Shown here piece by piece: positions 43,497-52,234 of a stretch of 64,000 nt of DNA (position 1 is the stretch's first letter; every line of letters begins with the position of its first letter). The translations under genes and the position numbers were made by a program. A model generated the notes under the pieces. It did not search any database. It was not told the origin of the DNA and worked only from the letters and a program-made list of their open reading frames with translations. The stretch comes from an uncultured Granulosicoccus sp. Lineage in GTDB: Bacteria; Pseudomonadota; Gammaproteobacteria; Granulosicoccales; Granulosicoccaceae. The stretch is from assembly GCA_947495035.1 (NCBI GenBank), contig CANLXI010000029.1, positions 24,960-88,959 on the forward strand, given 5' to 3'.

Positions 43497-44084
43497 TCAG
43501 GGAACAGCATCACGCACGCCCTCCAGTACCTGGCGCTTGTCCTCCTCCACCCGACGAATGACCCTGCTCAAGGCCATCACCACCTCGGCCTCGCCAGTTC
43601 CCGTTTCCGGAGCCGGTGGCGTTTTCCGCCGTGACAAGGCATCTCCCAGACGCACATGGGGTCTTATGTTCTCCAGCGTCCTCGGCCCGATGCCCGATAC
43701 TTCCAGCAACTGCTCGATGCTGCGAAACGGGCCGTGCGTCTCCCGCCACTCGATGATGTTTCGAGCCTTGCTCGGGCCGATGCCCGGCAGGGCTGCGGCC
43801 AACTCCTCTGCCGTGGCCCTGTTGATGTCCACACTCTCTGCCTGCACGACATCATCATCGGCTGGCTCCTCCTCTGTCACAGAGCCTTGCAGGCGAGTCT
43901 CGTAGCGCGCGCCGGTTCGGGAATGCACCTGCCATCGCGGACTTTGCGAATAGCGATCCACTGCAGTAGTGTTTTCAGGCGCGGAGACCGGCGCGCCTGC
44001 CGCGATAACAGGCTGCAAGCAGAGCCAGGCCCAGAGGACAGGCAGGCAGATTGAAAACCATCGAGAATTGGGATTGCTGGGCAT
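43497..44084 (-). CDS. ComEA-like helix-hairpin-helix protein, exported
   Basis: A protein of about 195 residues; I prefer the ATG at 44084 (MPSNPNSRWFSICLPVLWAW), which opens a signal peptide ending near VIAAGA. The conserved part is a ComEA-type double helix-hairpin-helix. VDINRATAEELAAALPGIGP and SKARNIIEWRETHGPFRSIE are followed by LLEVSGIGPRTLENIRPHV. Such domains bind DNA non-specifically, as in the competence DNA receptor ComEA. Flanking Thr/Pro/Glu-rich tails are extra to the family core. It is probably periplasmic. Whether it works in DNA uptake is an inference; no other competence gene is nearby. Confidence 0.85.
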   Translation of the reverse strand: MPSNPNSRWFSICLPVLWAWLCLQPVIAAGAPVSAPENTTAVDRYSQSPRWQVHSRTGARYETRLQGSVTEEEPADDDVVQAESVDINRATAEELAAALPGIGPSKARNIIEWRETHGPFRSIEQLLEVSGIGPRTLENIRPHVRLGDALSRRKTPPAPETGTGEAEVVMALSRVIRRVEEDKRQVLEGVRDAVP

Positions 44085-44211
44085 GGCGACATCCTTGTCG
44101 GGTTTGGCTGATTCCTTCAACCGATTCTGCCTTGTAGACAAGCCTTGTGCGACAGACCAACCGCACTCTACTGTTTTTTTTCACAGATACGCAGACTTGC
44201 AATATCACGAA

Positions 44212-44410
44212 CTACACAGCCCCGCCATTGGTACGCAGCGTCTGATCATTGATCCAGCCGCCCTGCGGTTCCACCACAATTGCCAGGTCATGCGTCTGGC
44301 AGCTTATTGACGATGATCGAGAATCCATCGGCGGCCAGCTGTCTGGCCACTGCTGCACCGATTCCCCGCGAGCCGCCAGTCACGATGGCTATCCTGCTGT
44401 CCTGAGTCAT
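44212..44410 (-). pseudogene. Short-chain dehydrogenase pseudogene with large internal deletion
   Basis: An ATG at 44410 starts MTQDSRIAIVTGGSRGIGAA and continues through the first Rossmann unit to SIIVN, then stops at PDA. In another frame immediately after are the last ~24 residues of an SDR, LAIVVEPQGGWINDQTLRTN followed by GGAV and a stop at 44212. The middle ~170 residues, including the catalytic Ser/Tyr/Lys, are missing. This is an internal deletion with a frameshift, so the gene is dead. It is divergent from an intact LysR regulator 120 bases away, its likely former controller. Confidence 0.8.
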
Positions 44411-44529
44411 GTCCACGTCTGCTCCAGCAAGATTGAAGACGCCCTGCTGAACGCCACGATGACAATATCGACTGATCGACGGCAGATAATGGGACAATCA
44501 TCGGACACAGTATTCTGGATAATCGGATA

Positions 44530-45417
44530 ATGGATCGGTTTGAGGAAATGAGAGTCTTCACCCGCGTTGTGGAGATGAACAGTTTCAGCAAGGCCGCAGA
44601 GGCGTTGGGTCTGCCGGCATCGACGGTAAGCGATATCATCAAGCGCAGTGAAAATCGCCTGGGCATCAAACTGCTGGACCGGACCACACGAATCGTTGCG
44701 CCCACGCTCGACGGGCAAGTCTGGTACCGAAAATGCCTGAGCATCATCAATGCGGTCGAGGAAGCCGAGAACGGCTTCCAGGGCAGCCTGCCGCGGGGGA
44801 GGTTGCGTGTGGATGTGCACGGCACTCTGGCCAGATACTTCCTGCTGCCGCAGCTCGAGCATTTTCAGTCGGAATGTCCGGGCATCGAACTGGTGCTCTC
44901 GGAGGGCGATCGACTGGTCGATCTGATACGGGAAGGCGTGGACTGCGTGCTGCGCGTCGGCGTCCCGGAAGACAGCGATCTGATAGCACGCCAGCTGGGC
45001 CTGCTGCCCGAGGTGACAGTAGCCTCGCCCGCCTATCTCGCCCATCACGGCATGCCCCGCTCTCCCGACGATCTGGATGGGCACCGCATGATCGCCTACC
45101 TGTCCTCGCAGACGGGTGACGCACTTCCGCTCTACTTCACGATTGACGGACGGCAAGAGCAACGCCAGGTCCCGGCAGGTTTCGTGACAACCGGTGCCGA
45201 TACCATGCTGGTTGCCGCTCGTCTGGGCATGGGCCTGATACAGGCACCGCGATATCACATGGCGGCTGATCTGGCTGCCGGCCGTTTGGTCGAAGTCCTT
45301 GCCGACACGCCGCCGGCCCCCTCCCCGGTATCGGTCCTGTATCCGCGGGACCGCCAGCTGTCACCGCGGCTTCAGGTCTTTCTAGACTGGTTGGGCAGTA
45401 TCGAATTCGCCCCTTGA
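44530..45417 (+). CDS. LysR-family transcriptional regulator
   Basis: A 295-residue regulator starting MDRFEEMRVFTRVVEMNSFS. The helix-turn-helix follows (KAAEALGLPASTVSDIIKRS and ENRLGIKLLDRTTR), with the usual effector domain (LRVDVHGTLARYFLLPQLEH). It belongs to the AaeR/DsdC-like branch often found divergent from a single oxidoreductase gene. Here the divergent neighbour is the deleted SDR pseudogene, so this regulator may be orphaned. The product itself shows no damage. Confidence 0.9.
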   Translation: MDRFEEMRVFTRVVEMNSFSKAAEALGLPASTVSDIIKRSENRLGIKLLDRTTRIVAPTLDGQVWYRKCLSIINAVEEAENGFQGSLPRGRLRVDVHGTLARYFLLPQLEHFQSECPGIELVLSEGDRLVDLIREGVDCVLRVGVPEDSDLIARQLGLLPEVTVASPAYLAHHGMPRSPDDLDGHRMIAYLSSQTGDALPLYFTIDGRQEQRQVPAGFVTTGADTMLVAARLGMGLIQAPRYHMAADLAAGRLVEVLADTPPAPSPVSVLYPRDRQLSPRLQVFLDWLGSIEFAP

Positions 45418-45531
45418 TTTCCAGCGATGCGTGGCAGAACGAGAAAGCCGGCATGGCGAGTTTCCAGCGCAGCCGGAGCGTGACTGTGGGATGATATTGC
45501 CCCCATACCACCACCTGGAAGACCCATCAGC

Positions 45532-46800
45532 ATGAAGCCGGAAACCATTGCACTGCATCATGGCTATACGCCGGATGAGCAACACTCGGTCGCTGTGCCC
45601 ATTCATCAGACCACAGCCTATTCCTTCGACAATGCCCAGCATGGCGCAGACCTGTTCGATCTGAAGGTCGCCGGCAACATCTACTCACGCATCATGAACC
45701 CGACCTGTGCGGTTCTCGAGCAGCGGGTGGCCGCCCTTGAAGGCGGAATCGGCGCGCTCAGTGTGGCCTCGGGAATGTCGGCCATCACCTACGCCATCCA
45801 GACCATCGCCGAAGCCGGAGACAACATCGTCTCCATCAGCGAACTGTACGGAGGTACCTACAATCTGTTCGCCCACACCTTCCCGCGAATGGGTCTGACC
45901 ACACGCTTCGCCGACAAGGATGATTTCGACGGCATTGCCGCACTGATCGACAGCCGTACCAAGGCCATCTACTGCGAAAGCATCGGTAACCCTTCCGGTG
46001 GCGTGGTGGATATCGCCCGGTTGGCCAACCTGGCACACGAGCACGGCGTACCGCTGATCGTGGACAACACCGTGGCCACGCCAACCCTCTGCCGACCGAT
46101 CGAACACGGTGCCGACATCGTCGTGCATTCCGCCACCAAGTACATAGGCGGACATGGCACCACGGTCGGCGGGGTCATTGTGGACTCCGGCAAGTTTCCC
46201 TGGGCTGAACAGGGCGAGCGATTTTCCCTGCTCACCGAGCCCGACGTCTCCTACCACGGCGTCAGCTATACGCGCGATGTCGGTGAAGCAGCCTTCATCA
46301 CCCGGGCGCGTGTCGTGCCACTGCGCAACATGGGAGCCGCACTGTCGGCACAGGCTGCCTGGAATCTGCTGCAGGGACTGGAGACCTTGTCGCTGCGCGT
46401 CGAACGGATTTGTCAGAACACGCTGGCTGTCGCCGAATATCTGGATGGCCATGACAAGGTCAAATGGGTCAGCTATGCCGGCCTGCCAACGCACAAGGAT
46501 CACGCACTGGCCCAGCAGTACATGGGCGGCAAGGCATCCGGCATCCTGAGTTTCGGTGTCGAGGGCGGCCTGGACGCAGGCATACGCTTCTACGATGCAC
46601 TGCAACTGGTTCTGCGCCTGGTGAATATCGGTGATTCCAAGTCATTGGCATCGATGCCCGCCGCCACCACCCACCGCCAGCTGAATGAAGAAGAACTGGC
46701 AACCGCCGGCGTCACCCCTGACATGGTGCGCCTGTCACTGGGCATCGAACATATCGATGACATCATCGCCGATCTGGAGCAGGCGCTGAGCAAGGTCTGA
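45532..46800 (+). CDS. metY: O-acetylhomoserine aminocarboxypropyltransferase (sulfhydrylase)
   Basis: PLP enzyme that makes homocysteine directly from O-acetylhomoserine and sulfide. The 422-residue product is Cys/Met-metabolism family. It starts MKPETIALHHGYTPDEQHSV. YSRIMNPTCAVLEQRVAALE, SISELYGGTYNLFAHTFPRM and DNTVATPTLCRPIEHGADIV follow. The Schiff-base lysine is K203 in HSATKYIGGHGT. The length (longer than MetB/MetC) and the long insertion after the lysine fit MetY rather than cystathionine synthase. The 114 bases before it show no riboswitch I recognise. Confidence 0.93.
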   Translation: MKPETIALHHGYTPDEQHSVAVPIHQTTAYSFDNAQHGADLFDLKVAGNIYSRIMNPTCAVLEQRVAALEGGIGALSVASGMSAITYAIQTIAEAGDNIVSISELYGGTYNLFAHTFPRMGLTTRFADKDDFDGIAALIDSRTKAIYCESIGNPSGGVVDIARLANLAHEHGVPLIVDNTVATPTLCRPIEHGADIVVHSATKYIGGHGTTVGGVIVDSGKFPWAEQGERFSLLTEPDVSYHGVSYTRDVGEAAFITRARVVPLRNMGAALSAQAAWNLLQGLETLSLRVERICQNTLAVAEYLDGHDKVKWVSYAGLPTHKDHALAQQYMGGKASGILSFGVEGGLDAGIRFYDALQLVLRLVNIGDSKSLASMPAATTHRQLNEEELATAGVTPDMVRLSLGIEHIDDIIADLEQALSKV

Positions 46801-46860
46801 TATTCGACTGGATCACGAAGCGGTATCGCAGCGGCACTCCTTGTTCCGCTACCTTACCGC

Positions 46861-46887
46861 CAGCGGCCACGGTGATGGTGGCCGCTG
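46861..46887. terminator. Hairpin between metY and the convergent LysR gene
   Basis: A perfect 10-bp inverted repeat, CAGCGGCCAC / GTGGCCGCTG, with a 7-base loop. It lies midway in the 112-base gap between the metY stop (46800) and the LysR stop (46913). It is a good candidate for a shared terminator, though without a U-tract. Confidence 0.55.
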
Positions 46888-46912
46888 CTGTGCCAGGCCG
46901 ATGTGAGCAAGA

Positions 46913-47797
46913 TCAGCTCAAACCACTGGCCAAGCTGTCGAATACCGCCCTGATGCGCCTGCTGTGCCTCAGCTCACGGTGCGACACCAGCCAGATGGGA
47001 AATTCGAAAGCCGGCATGTTCGGACAGGCGCGAACCACAGCCGTCTCGGCATCGCCGATCTGCTCGGGCATGATGCCGATACCCAGACCCTGCTTGACCA
47101 TCGACCAGTGCACCAGATAGCTGCGAGTCATCAAGGGCATGTTGCGCTCGGTCAGGCTCATGCCGACACCATTGAGCCATTGCAGAATACTGGCCGGATC
47201 GGCAAAACCGATGAAACTGGCCTCGCTGAAATCCTCAGGCCTGCTCGGATTGCCTATCGACTGGAGATAGGCAGGCGTGGCATACAGCCGCCCTGAATCA
47301 TCGCGGATCTTGCGTGCAATCAGATCCGGCTCTTCCGGTCGAAAATTGCGTACCGCGATGTCCGCCTCGCGTCGACCAAGGTCACTGACGGTATTCTCGG
47401 CAACGATTTCCACCTCGATTTCCGGTTCCTCACGGCGCAGTTTCTCGAGAATCGGTGGCAGCAGGAATGCGGCATAGACCTCACTGACAGACACGGATAC
47501 CTTGCCTCGCAGACCGGTGGCATGACTGTCCGCCACTCTGGATACATGCAGAGCGGACTCTCCCATGGCCTGCACGAATTCGAGCAATGCCTTGCCCGCG
47601 GGAGTCAACACCAGCCTCCCGGCGGCACGATCGAACAGAACGACGCTCAGTTCCTCTTCCAGCGCGGCGACCTGGCGACCCAGGGTCGGCTGGGTTGTGC
47701 CCAGTGCCTGGGCAGCCGCCGTCAGTGAACCCTCCTCCGCCGTGACGAGAAAGGCACGCGCGTGGTTCCAGTCAAAATTGACAGATTTCCAGTCCAT
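46913..47797 (-). CDS. LysR-family transcriptional regulator
   Basis: A 294-residue regulator. The N-terminus NFDWNHARAFLVTAEEGSLT is followed by AAAQALGTTQPTLGRQVAAL, the helix-turn-helix. The effector domain starts KVSVSVSEVYAAFLLPPILE. It resembles the branch whose members begin with W-x-H-x-R-A-F. It is divergent from the zinc-less MDR oxidoreductase at 47896 with 98 bases between starts, which suggests that it regulates that gene. Confidence 0.9.
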   Translation of the reverse strand: MDWKSVNFDWNHARAFLVTAEEGSLTAAAQALGTTQPTLGRQVAALEEELSVVLFDRAAGRLVLTPAGKALLEFVQAMGESALHVSRVADSHATGLRGKVSVSVSEVYAAFLLPPILEKLRREEPEIEVEIVAENTVSDLGRREADIAVRNFRPEEPDLIARKIRDDSGRLYATPAYLQSIGNPSRPEDFSEASFIGFADPASILQWLNGVGMSLTERNMPLMTRSYLVHWSMVKQGLGIGIMPEQIGDAETAVVRACPNMPAFEFPIWLVSHRELRHSRRIRAVFDSLASGLS

Positions 47798-47895
47798 ACG
47801 ATTTCACATACCAGCCATGCGTCGGCAGAGGTTTTCTTCAGCAATCGGCGCAGCCACACTCTCCTTCCCGATCATGTGCCAGCCAGGAGAATGCC

Positions 47896-48867
47896 ATGCA
47901 AGCCGTCATCCAGACCCGCTACGGTGCACCACAGGTACTGCAGCTTACCTCGCAGCCCAAACCCGTTCCAGCCGACAACGAGATTCTGGTACGCATCGTC
48001 GCCTCATCGGTGACAGCAGCCGATAGCATGATGCGTCGCGGAACGCCTCGCTATGGCAGGCTGTTTCTCGGACTCTTCAAACCTCGCCACCCGGTATCCG
48101 GCACCGGATTCAGCGGCGTGATCGAAGCCTCCGGCAGCGCCGTGAGCCGCTTCCGCATCGGTGAGGCGGTCATGGGGGAGAGCGTTCTGGGTGCCGGCAC
48201 GCATTGCGAGTACGTCTGTGTGCCACAGGACGAGGTGATCTGTCGCAAGCCGGACAACCTCAGTCATGCGGAAGCCGCTACCGTCTGCGATGGCGTGGTG
48301 ACATCCAGCAATTTCCTGTATCGACTCGGCAACGTAGAATCCGGCCAGCGTGTGCTGATCAACGGCGCTGCAGGCAGCCTCGGCAGCGCCGCCGTGCAAC
48401 TGGCGAAATGCGCCGGCGCAACGGTCGTCGCAGTTTGCGGCCGTGAGAACCATGACTTCGTGCGTTCGTTGGGGGCCGATGAGGTCATCGACTACAACGT
48501 CTCCGACCCCCTGCAGGGGGATGAACGTTTCGATCTGATCTATGATGCCGTCGGCAAGCTCGACATGAGGCCAGCCATGGATGCCCTGCGGGAGAAGGGT
48601 CGCTTCCTTTCTCCGGTATTGAGCCTGCCTCTGCTGATACGCGTGCTGCTCTCTCGCCTCAGCGGTTCTCGCCAGGTGCTGTTTTCGGCCACCGGCTTGC
48701 TGCCCACGGCGGAACGCCTGAGCCTGTTGCAGGGCGTGCTGCCATTACTGGAGCAAGGCAGACTGTGCATCAGCATCACCAGAGAATATGCCCTGTCCGA
48801 GATTGCCCAAGCGCATGAATACATCGATACCGGACACAAACGAGGCAACATCGTCGTGAAGCCCTGA
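47896..48867 (+). CDS. Zinc-independent MDR alcohol dehydrogenase / quinone reductase-like protein
   Basis: A 323-residue medium-chain dehydrogenase/reductase. The GroES-like half starts MQAVIQTRYGAPQVLQLTSQ and includes FSGVIEASGSAVSRFRIGEA. The cofactor half has LINGAAGSLGSAAVQLAKCA, then GATVVAVCGRENHDFVRSLG and ADEVIDYNVSDPL. The structural-zinc cysteines of classical ADHs are absent, so it belongs with the quinone-reductase-like enzymes. An SD, CAGGAG, precedes the ATG. It is divergent from a LysR gene. Substrate unknown; NADPH-dependent reduction of electrophilic carbonyls is common in the family. Confidence 0.87.
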   Translation: MQAVIQTRYGAPQVLQLTSQPKPVPADNEILVRIVASSVTAADSMMRRGTPRYGRLFLGLFKPRHPVSGTGFSGVIEASGSAVSRFRIGEAVMGESVLGAGTHCEYVCVPQDEVICRKPDNLSHAEAATVCDGVVTSSNFLYRLGNVESGQRVLINGAAGSLGSAAVQLAKCAGATVVAVCGRENHDFVRSLGADEVIDYNVSDPLQGDERFDLIYDAVGKLDMRPAMDALREKGRFLSPVLSLPLLIRVLLSRLSGSRQVLFSATGLLPTAERLSLLQGVLPLLEQGRLCISITREYALSEIAQAHEYIDTGHKRGNIVVKP

Positions 48868-49020
48868 ATGAAATGACAGAGGCCACGCCTTTCTCACCTG
48901 TGGTGTACTGCAATGTCGCTAGCGCTTGAACAGCCGAATCGGCAGTATCCACCATACCAGCACCATCAGGAGAAAGAATGCAGCCGCCAACAGGCTGTCT
49001 GCCGTGTCTGGCGAAAGACG

Positions 49021-49368
49021 TTAGGCGGCAGCCACATCGACCTTGCTCTGCAGCCAGCCGATGGCAAGACCTGCTATCAGCAATGCCAGCGTTGCCTTGA
49101 CGACGAGCTTGAACAGAAACAGAAACAGCCAGCCGAACAACAGGCTTAGCCAGCTGCGCCGTACTTGCGGGCTGGCGCCCGATTGCCGACCAGTCGCTGC
49201 CCCATCACCGGCAGCAGCAACGCGCCTGATGGCATCGCCCTGCCGCCTCTGTGCCCTGTCGCGCGAGCGTATCGACTTGTAGAAATCGACAACGATGAAT
49301 GCTGCCAGACTGCTGACAACATGCAGCCCGACATCCTTGAACGCGATATCCGACAATGCAAATTCCAT
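49021..49368 (-). CDS. Small membrane protein of unknown function
   Basis: About 115 residues from the ATG at 49368 (MEFALSDIAFKDVGLHVVSS); an ATG three codons earlier is possible. It has one N-terminal hydrophobic segment (VVSSLAAFIVVDFYKS) and a basic loop rich in Arg and Gly. A strongly hydrophobic C-terminal hairpin follows (LFGWLFLFLFKLVVKATLAL, then LIAGLAIGWL). I recognise no family; the topology recalls holin-like or small envelope proteins. It is convergent with the upstream oxidoreductase and precedes ctaA by 146 bases on the same strand. The 150 bases after its stop hold only a possible tiny hydrophobic ORF. Confidence 0.6.
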   Translation of the reverse strand: MEFALSDIAFKDVGLHVVSSLAAFIVVDFYKSIRSRDRAQRRQGDAIRRVAAAGDGAATGRQSGASPQVRRSWLSLLFGWLFLFLFKLVVKATLALLIAGLAIGWLQSKVDVAAA

Positions 49369-49513
49369 GATACACACCCGGCAGATAGCTTATGCGGCCT
49401 GGCCGCAGCACCAGCCTACCTTGAATCAAGCCTGCCTTGCAGCCTGTGTCAGGCCCTGGCGGGTTCACGGCCCCGGTTGTCGGACCGCTTGCGGAGCGAC
49501 CTGTTTCAGGTGC

Positions 49514-50566
49514 TCAGCCATTGGCCTTGCCCGTCGACAGTGCGCTCGAATCGGCCCGCGTGGTGCCATCTGCGGAAGATCCATCCACGATCGCATGACG
49601 CAGAATCAGCAGAATGGCCAATTGAGTACCGAAGATCAGCGAAGCCAGTAACAAGTGCAGAGGCTGTGAGAACAGGGGCATGTGCAGTCGATCCATGCTC
49701 ATGCCGATGGCAATGGTACCCAGCAGAAAAACGCCCAGAGCGATGCTCAGCCGCCGCAGAATGACGGAGTGAGAATGATTGAGTACGGCCAGAATCAGCC
49801 AGCCATTGAGCAAGGTCAGCGGTATCGCGTAGTACTTGTGAATACCGAAGATCAGCGGCAGATTGTCTATCCACAGATGCCGATCCGTGAAGTTGCTGCT
49901 GCGGGCGATGAGATCGACAGCTTCGCGAACCTGAGTACCCATGACCAGTTGCAGCAAGCCGGCTATCATCGCTGTGATCATCAGGGGATAGAAGAACTTC
50001 GGTAGACGATCGATGTGTATGTCGCTGTAGCGATCCCTGCCCGCCCGCACCAGCGCCGCGATCAGGATGCCCACGATGACCTGGGCCAGCATCATGTGAA
50101 GCGTGATCATGCCGGTGTGCAGATTGCTGGCAACCACTCTGGCTCCCAGCCACCCCTGAATGCCGACCAGAATGAAGCCGGACAACGCAAACCAGAAGAT
50201 TTTCGGCTCGTCGCGGCGATACGGTATGGAAAACAGCAAAGTGACCAGTATGGTCAGACCGGTAAACGCACCCAGCAGCCGATTGAGATATTCGGTCCAG
50301 GTCTTGCGCACATTGAAGGTGGTGTCGGCATAACCACGCTCCGCGTAGATCTCCTGATAGTTCGCCGGCAATTGCGCTTCGCTGGTCGGCGGAACCCATT
50401 GACCAAAACAGGTGGGCCAGTCCGGACAACCCATGCCCGAACCGGTAGCGCGAACGATTCCGCCTACCAGAATCAGCGCAAAGATGGTGGTGACCGTAAT
50501 GGCAGCACACCAGCGAAAACGGCGTTGGGTCGATTGACTGGGCATAGCGCGGGCAGGACTCGGCAT
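49514..50566 (-). CDS. ctaA: Heme A synthase (COX15/CtaA)
   Basis: Inner-membrane enzyme that oxidises the methyl group of heme O to heme A for cytochrome aa3-type oxidases. The 350-residue product has about eight transmembrane helices. The conserved start of the catalytic region is LVGGIVRATGSGMGCPDWPT, then CFGQWVPP with the cysteine pair. EYLNRLLGAFTGLTILVTLL carries a heme-ligand environment. GARVVASNLHTGMITLHMML holds the His residues, and DRHLWIDNLPLIFGIHKYYA follows. No ctaB or cox genes are visible, so it is separated from the oxidase operon. Confidence 0.93.
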   Translation of the reverse strand: MPSPARAMPSQSTQRRFRWCAAITVTTIFALILVGGIVRATGSGMGCPDWPTCFGQWVPPTSEAQLPANYQEIYAERGYADTTFNVRKTWTEYLNRLLGAFTGLTILVTLLFSIPYRRDEPKIFWFALSGFILVGIQGWLGARVVASNLHTGMITLHMMLAQVIVGILIAALVRAGRDRYSDIHIDRLPKFFYPLMITAMIAGLLQLVMGTQVREAVDLIARSSNFTDRHLWIDNLPLIFGIHKYYAIPLTLLNGWLILAVLNHSHSVILRRLSIALGVFLLGTIAIGMSMDRLHMPLFSQPLHLLLASLIFGTQLAILLILRHAIVDGSSADGTTRADSSALSTGKANG

Positions 50567-50676
50567 GGCTTCACGATGAAACGCTTATGGTACGTCATAC
50601 GCACTTCCGAGGCGTTGCATCTGCGAAACGGCAATTATCCCTGAACTTTTTTCACAGACTGTCGTTCTGAAGGTGC

Positions 50677-51378
50677 ATGAAAAATCAAGCCATCCGTCGC
50701 CGACGGAATATTGTCATGCGCCAGTCTCTTGCAGGCCTGCTGGCCAGTCTGATCATCCCTGTTGGAGTCATGGCCAATGTATCCACGAACCTGCCCGGCG
50801 AGCCTCCCGGTGGGGATTTCGCCACGGCAGATCTGGCCGGTTGGGCCGAACGCAGCTTCAAGGGCAATACCGAATACCGGCTGGAAGAGGAAAACGGTGT
50901 GCAAGTATTGCGCGGCGAAACGCAGGGTCAGGCCTCGATCCTGTACCGCGAGCAGAAGATCGATCTGGAGAGTACCCCGATCGTGGAATGGTCCTGGAAA
51001 GTGAATGGCACTTACCCGGGCATCGACGAGCGCAGTCGCAACGGGGATGATTTCCCGGCTCGCCTCTATGTGGTGGCAAAGACCGGCTTTCTGCCCTGGG
51101 AGACCGTGGCGATCAACTATGTCTGGTCGTCTCAGTCAGCGCTGGACGAAGCCTGGCCCAACCCGTTCACGGACAAGGCTCAGATGGTCGTGGTTCAGAG
51201 CGGTGAGGAGCACGTGGGCAACTGGGTTGGCCAGCGACGCAATGTGGCAGAAGATTTCAGGCAGTACTTCGATCTGGACGTCGCCATGCTCAGCGGCTAT
51301 GCCGTGATGGTCGATGGTGACAATGCCGATCGTGAGGGCACGGCCTGGTTCGGCGAGATCCGCTTCAGCGCCGAGTAA
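50677..51378 (+). CDS. DUF3047 family exported protein
   Basis: A 233-residue protein with an Arg-rich N-terminus (MKNQAIRRRRNIVMRQSLAG) and a signal-like hydrophobic stretch ending near MANVS. GAAGGTGC precedes the ATG; an internal ATG at 50716 is possible. The body has YREQKIDLESTPIVEWSWKV, DDFPARLYVVAKTG and NYVWSSQSALDEAWPNPFTD. It continues with VMVDGDNADREGTAWFGEIR. This pattern is typical of the DUF3047 family of periplasmic proteins with a predicted beta-sandwich, often near oxidoreductases. Function is unknown. It is divergent from ctaA. Confidence 0.85.
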   Translation: MKNQAIRRRRNIVMRQSLAGLLASLIIPVGVMANVSTNLPGEPPGGDFATADLAGWAERSFKGNTEYRLEEENGVQVLRGETQGQASILYREQKIDLESTPIVEWSWKVNGTYPGIDERSRNGDDFPARLYVVAKTGFLPWETVAINYVWSSQSALDEAWPNPFTDKAQMVVVQSGEEHVGNWVGQRRNVAEDFRQYFDLDVAMLSGYAVMVDGDNADREGTAWFGEIRFSAE

Positions 51379-51400
51379 CTGGCCAGCGGACTCGGGAGCC

Positions 51401-51478
<78 letters not shown>

Positions 51479-51484
51479 CATCAC

Positions 51485-51515
51485 TTTGCCGGTTTTGCAA
51501 TGCTGGCTCTATACT
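51485..51515 (+). promoter_or_regulatory. Possible promoter immediately upstream of the Rieske-like gene
   Basis: A TATACT -10 box (51510-51515) with TTGCCG (51486-51491) 18 bases upstream. The gene's ATG at 51524 begins only 8 bases after the -10 box. A transcript from here would be nearly leaderless, which fits the lack of any Shine-Dalgarno sequence before this ATG. Confidence 0.3.
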
Positions 51516-51523
51516 CTGTGAAT

Positions 51524-52234
51524 ATGGACAGACGCCAATTCAACTCCCTGTGCAGCGCCTTGCTGGCAGGCGCTGCTACTGCACATGCCAATGCACAGGC
51601 TGACGCGCAAGCGAATGCCGGCCCTCAACGGACGCTCTATCCGAGCAGCCGCTTGATCTATCAGGATGAGAGCGAGGTGACGCTGGACTCTCTGAAGACA
51701 GGCCAGGCCTATATCTTCGGCTACCCCTACCGTACGACACCCTGCTTTCTGATGCGCCTCGGGCGATCGTCGCCGGCCCGCGGCTCCTGGCCCGGTGGCG
51801 TGGACAGCGACCAGTCGGTCGTGGCTTTTTCGGCCATCTGCAGCCACAAGATGTCACATCCGGCCAAGCCCATCAGTCACATCGCCTATCGCCCCGAAAC
51901 GGTCACTTTCCATGACAGGCAAGGCATCGCCCACACGCGTGACGGGCTCATCAGCTGCTGCTCGGAACGCAGTGTGTATGATCCTGCGGCCGGTGGCGAA
52001 GTGCTGAGCGGCCCCGCACCGGCACCTCTGGCAGCCATCGAACTGCAGGTCGATGCTCAGGGAAGATTGTCCGCAACGGGAAGCCTGGGCCCGGATCAGT
52101 ACGAACGCTTTCTGGAAAAATTCGGCTTCCGGCTCGCCATGGAATACGGTGTTACCGATGTGCGTACTCGCTCCGGTGAACGTGTCGTGGCAGTTCCGGC
52201 GGACGAGTTCTCGGTGCAGCAGGTGCTCTGTTGA
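51524..52234 (+). CDS. Rieske-like exported protein with altered cluster-ligand motif
   Basis: A 236-residue protein. The start MDRRQFNSLCSALLAGAATA looks like a Tat-type signal (DRRQF) ending in an Ala-rich region. The first Rieske-type motif is intact: C106-S-H108 in SAICSHKMSHP. The second motif would normally be CxxH. Here it reads C145-C146-S-E148-R-S in ISCCSERSVYDPAAGGEVLS, so the second histidine is replaced. The following GPAPAPLAAIEL is typical of Rieske domains. It may bind a cluster with different ligands or none. Its stop overlaps the TTG start of the patatin gene by 4 bases. Confidence 0.75.
   Translation: MDRRQFNSLCSALLAGAATAHANAQADAQANAGPQRTLYPSSRLIYQDESEVTLDSLKTGQAYIFGYPYRTTPCFLMRLGRSSPARGSWPGGVDSDQSVVAFSAICSHKMSHPAKPISHIAYRPETVTFHDRQGIAHTRDGLISCCSERSVYDPAAGGEVLSGPAPAPLAAIELQVDAQGRLSATGSLGPDQYERFLEKFGFRLAMEYGVTDVRTRSGERVVAVPADEFSVQQVLC

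Noticed and set aside
45418..45531. SAM-sensing riboswitch before metY
   Set aside because: I looked for known SAM-motif cores and saw none. A covariance-model search would be needed to exclude a divergent one.
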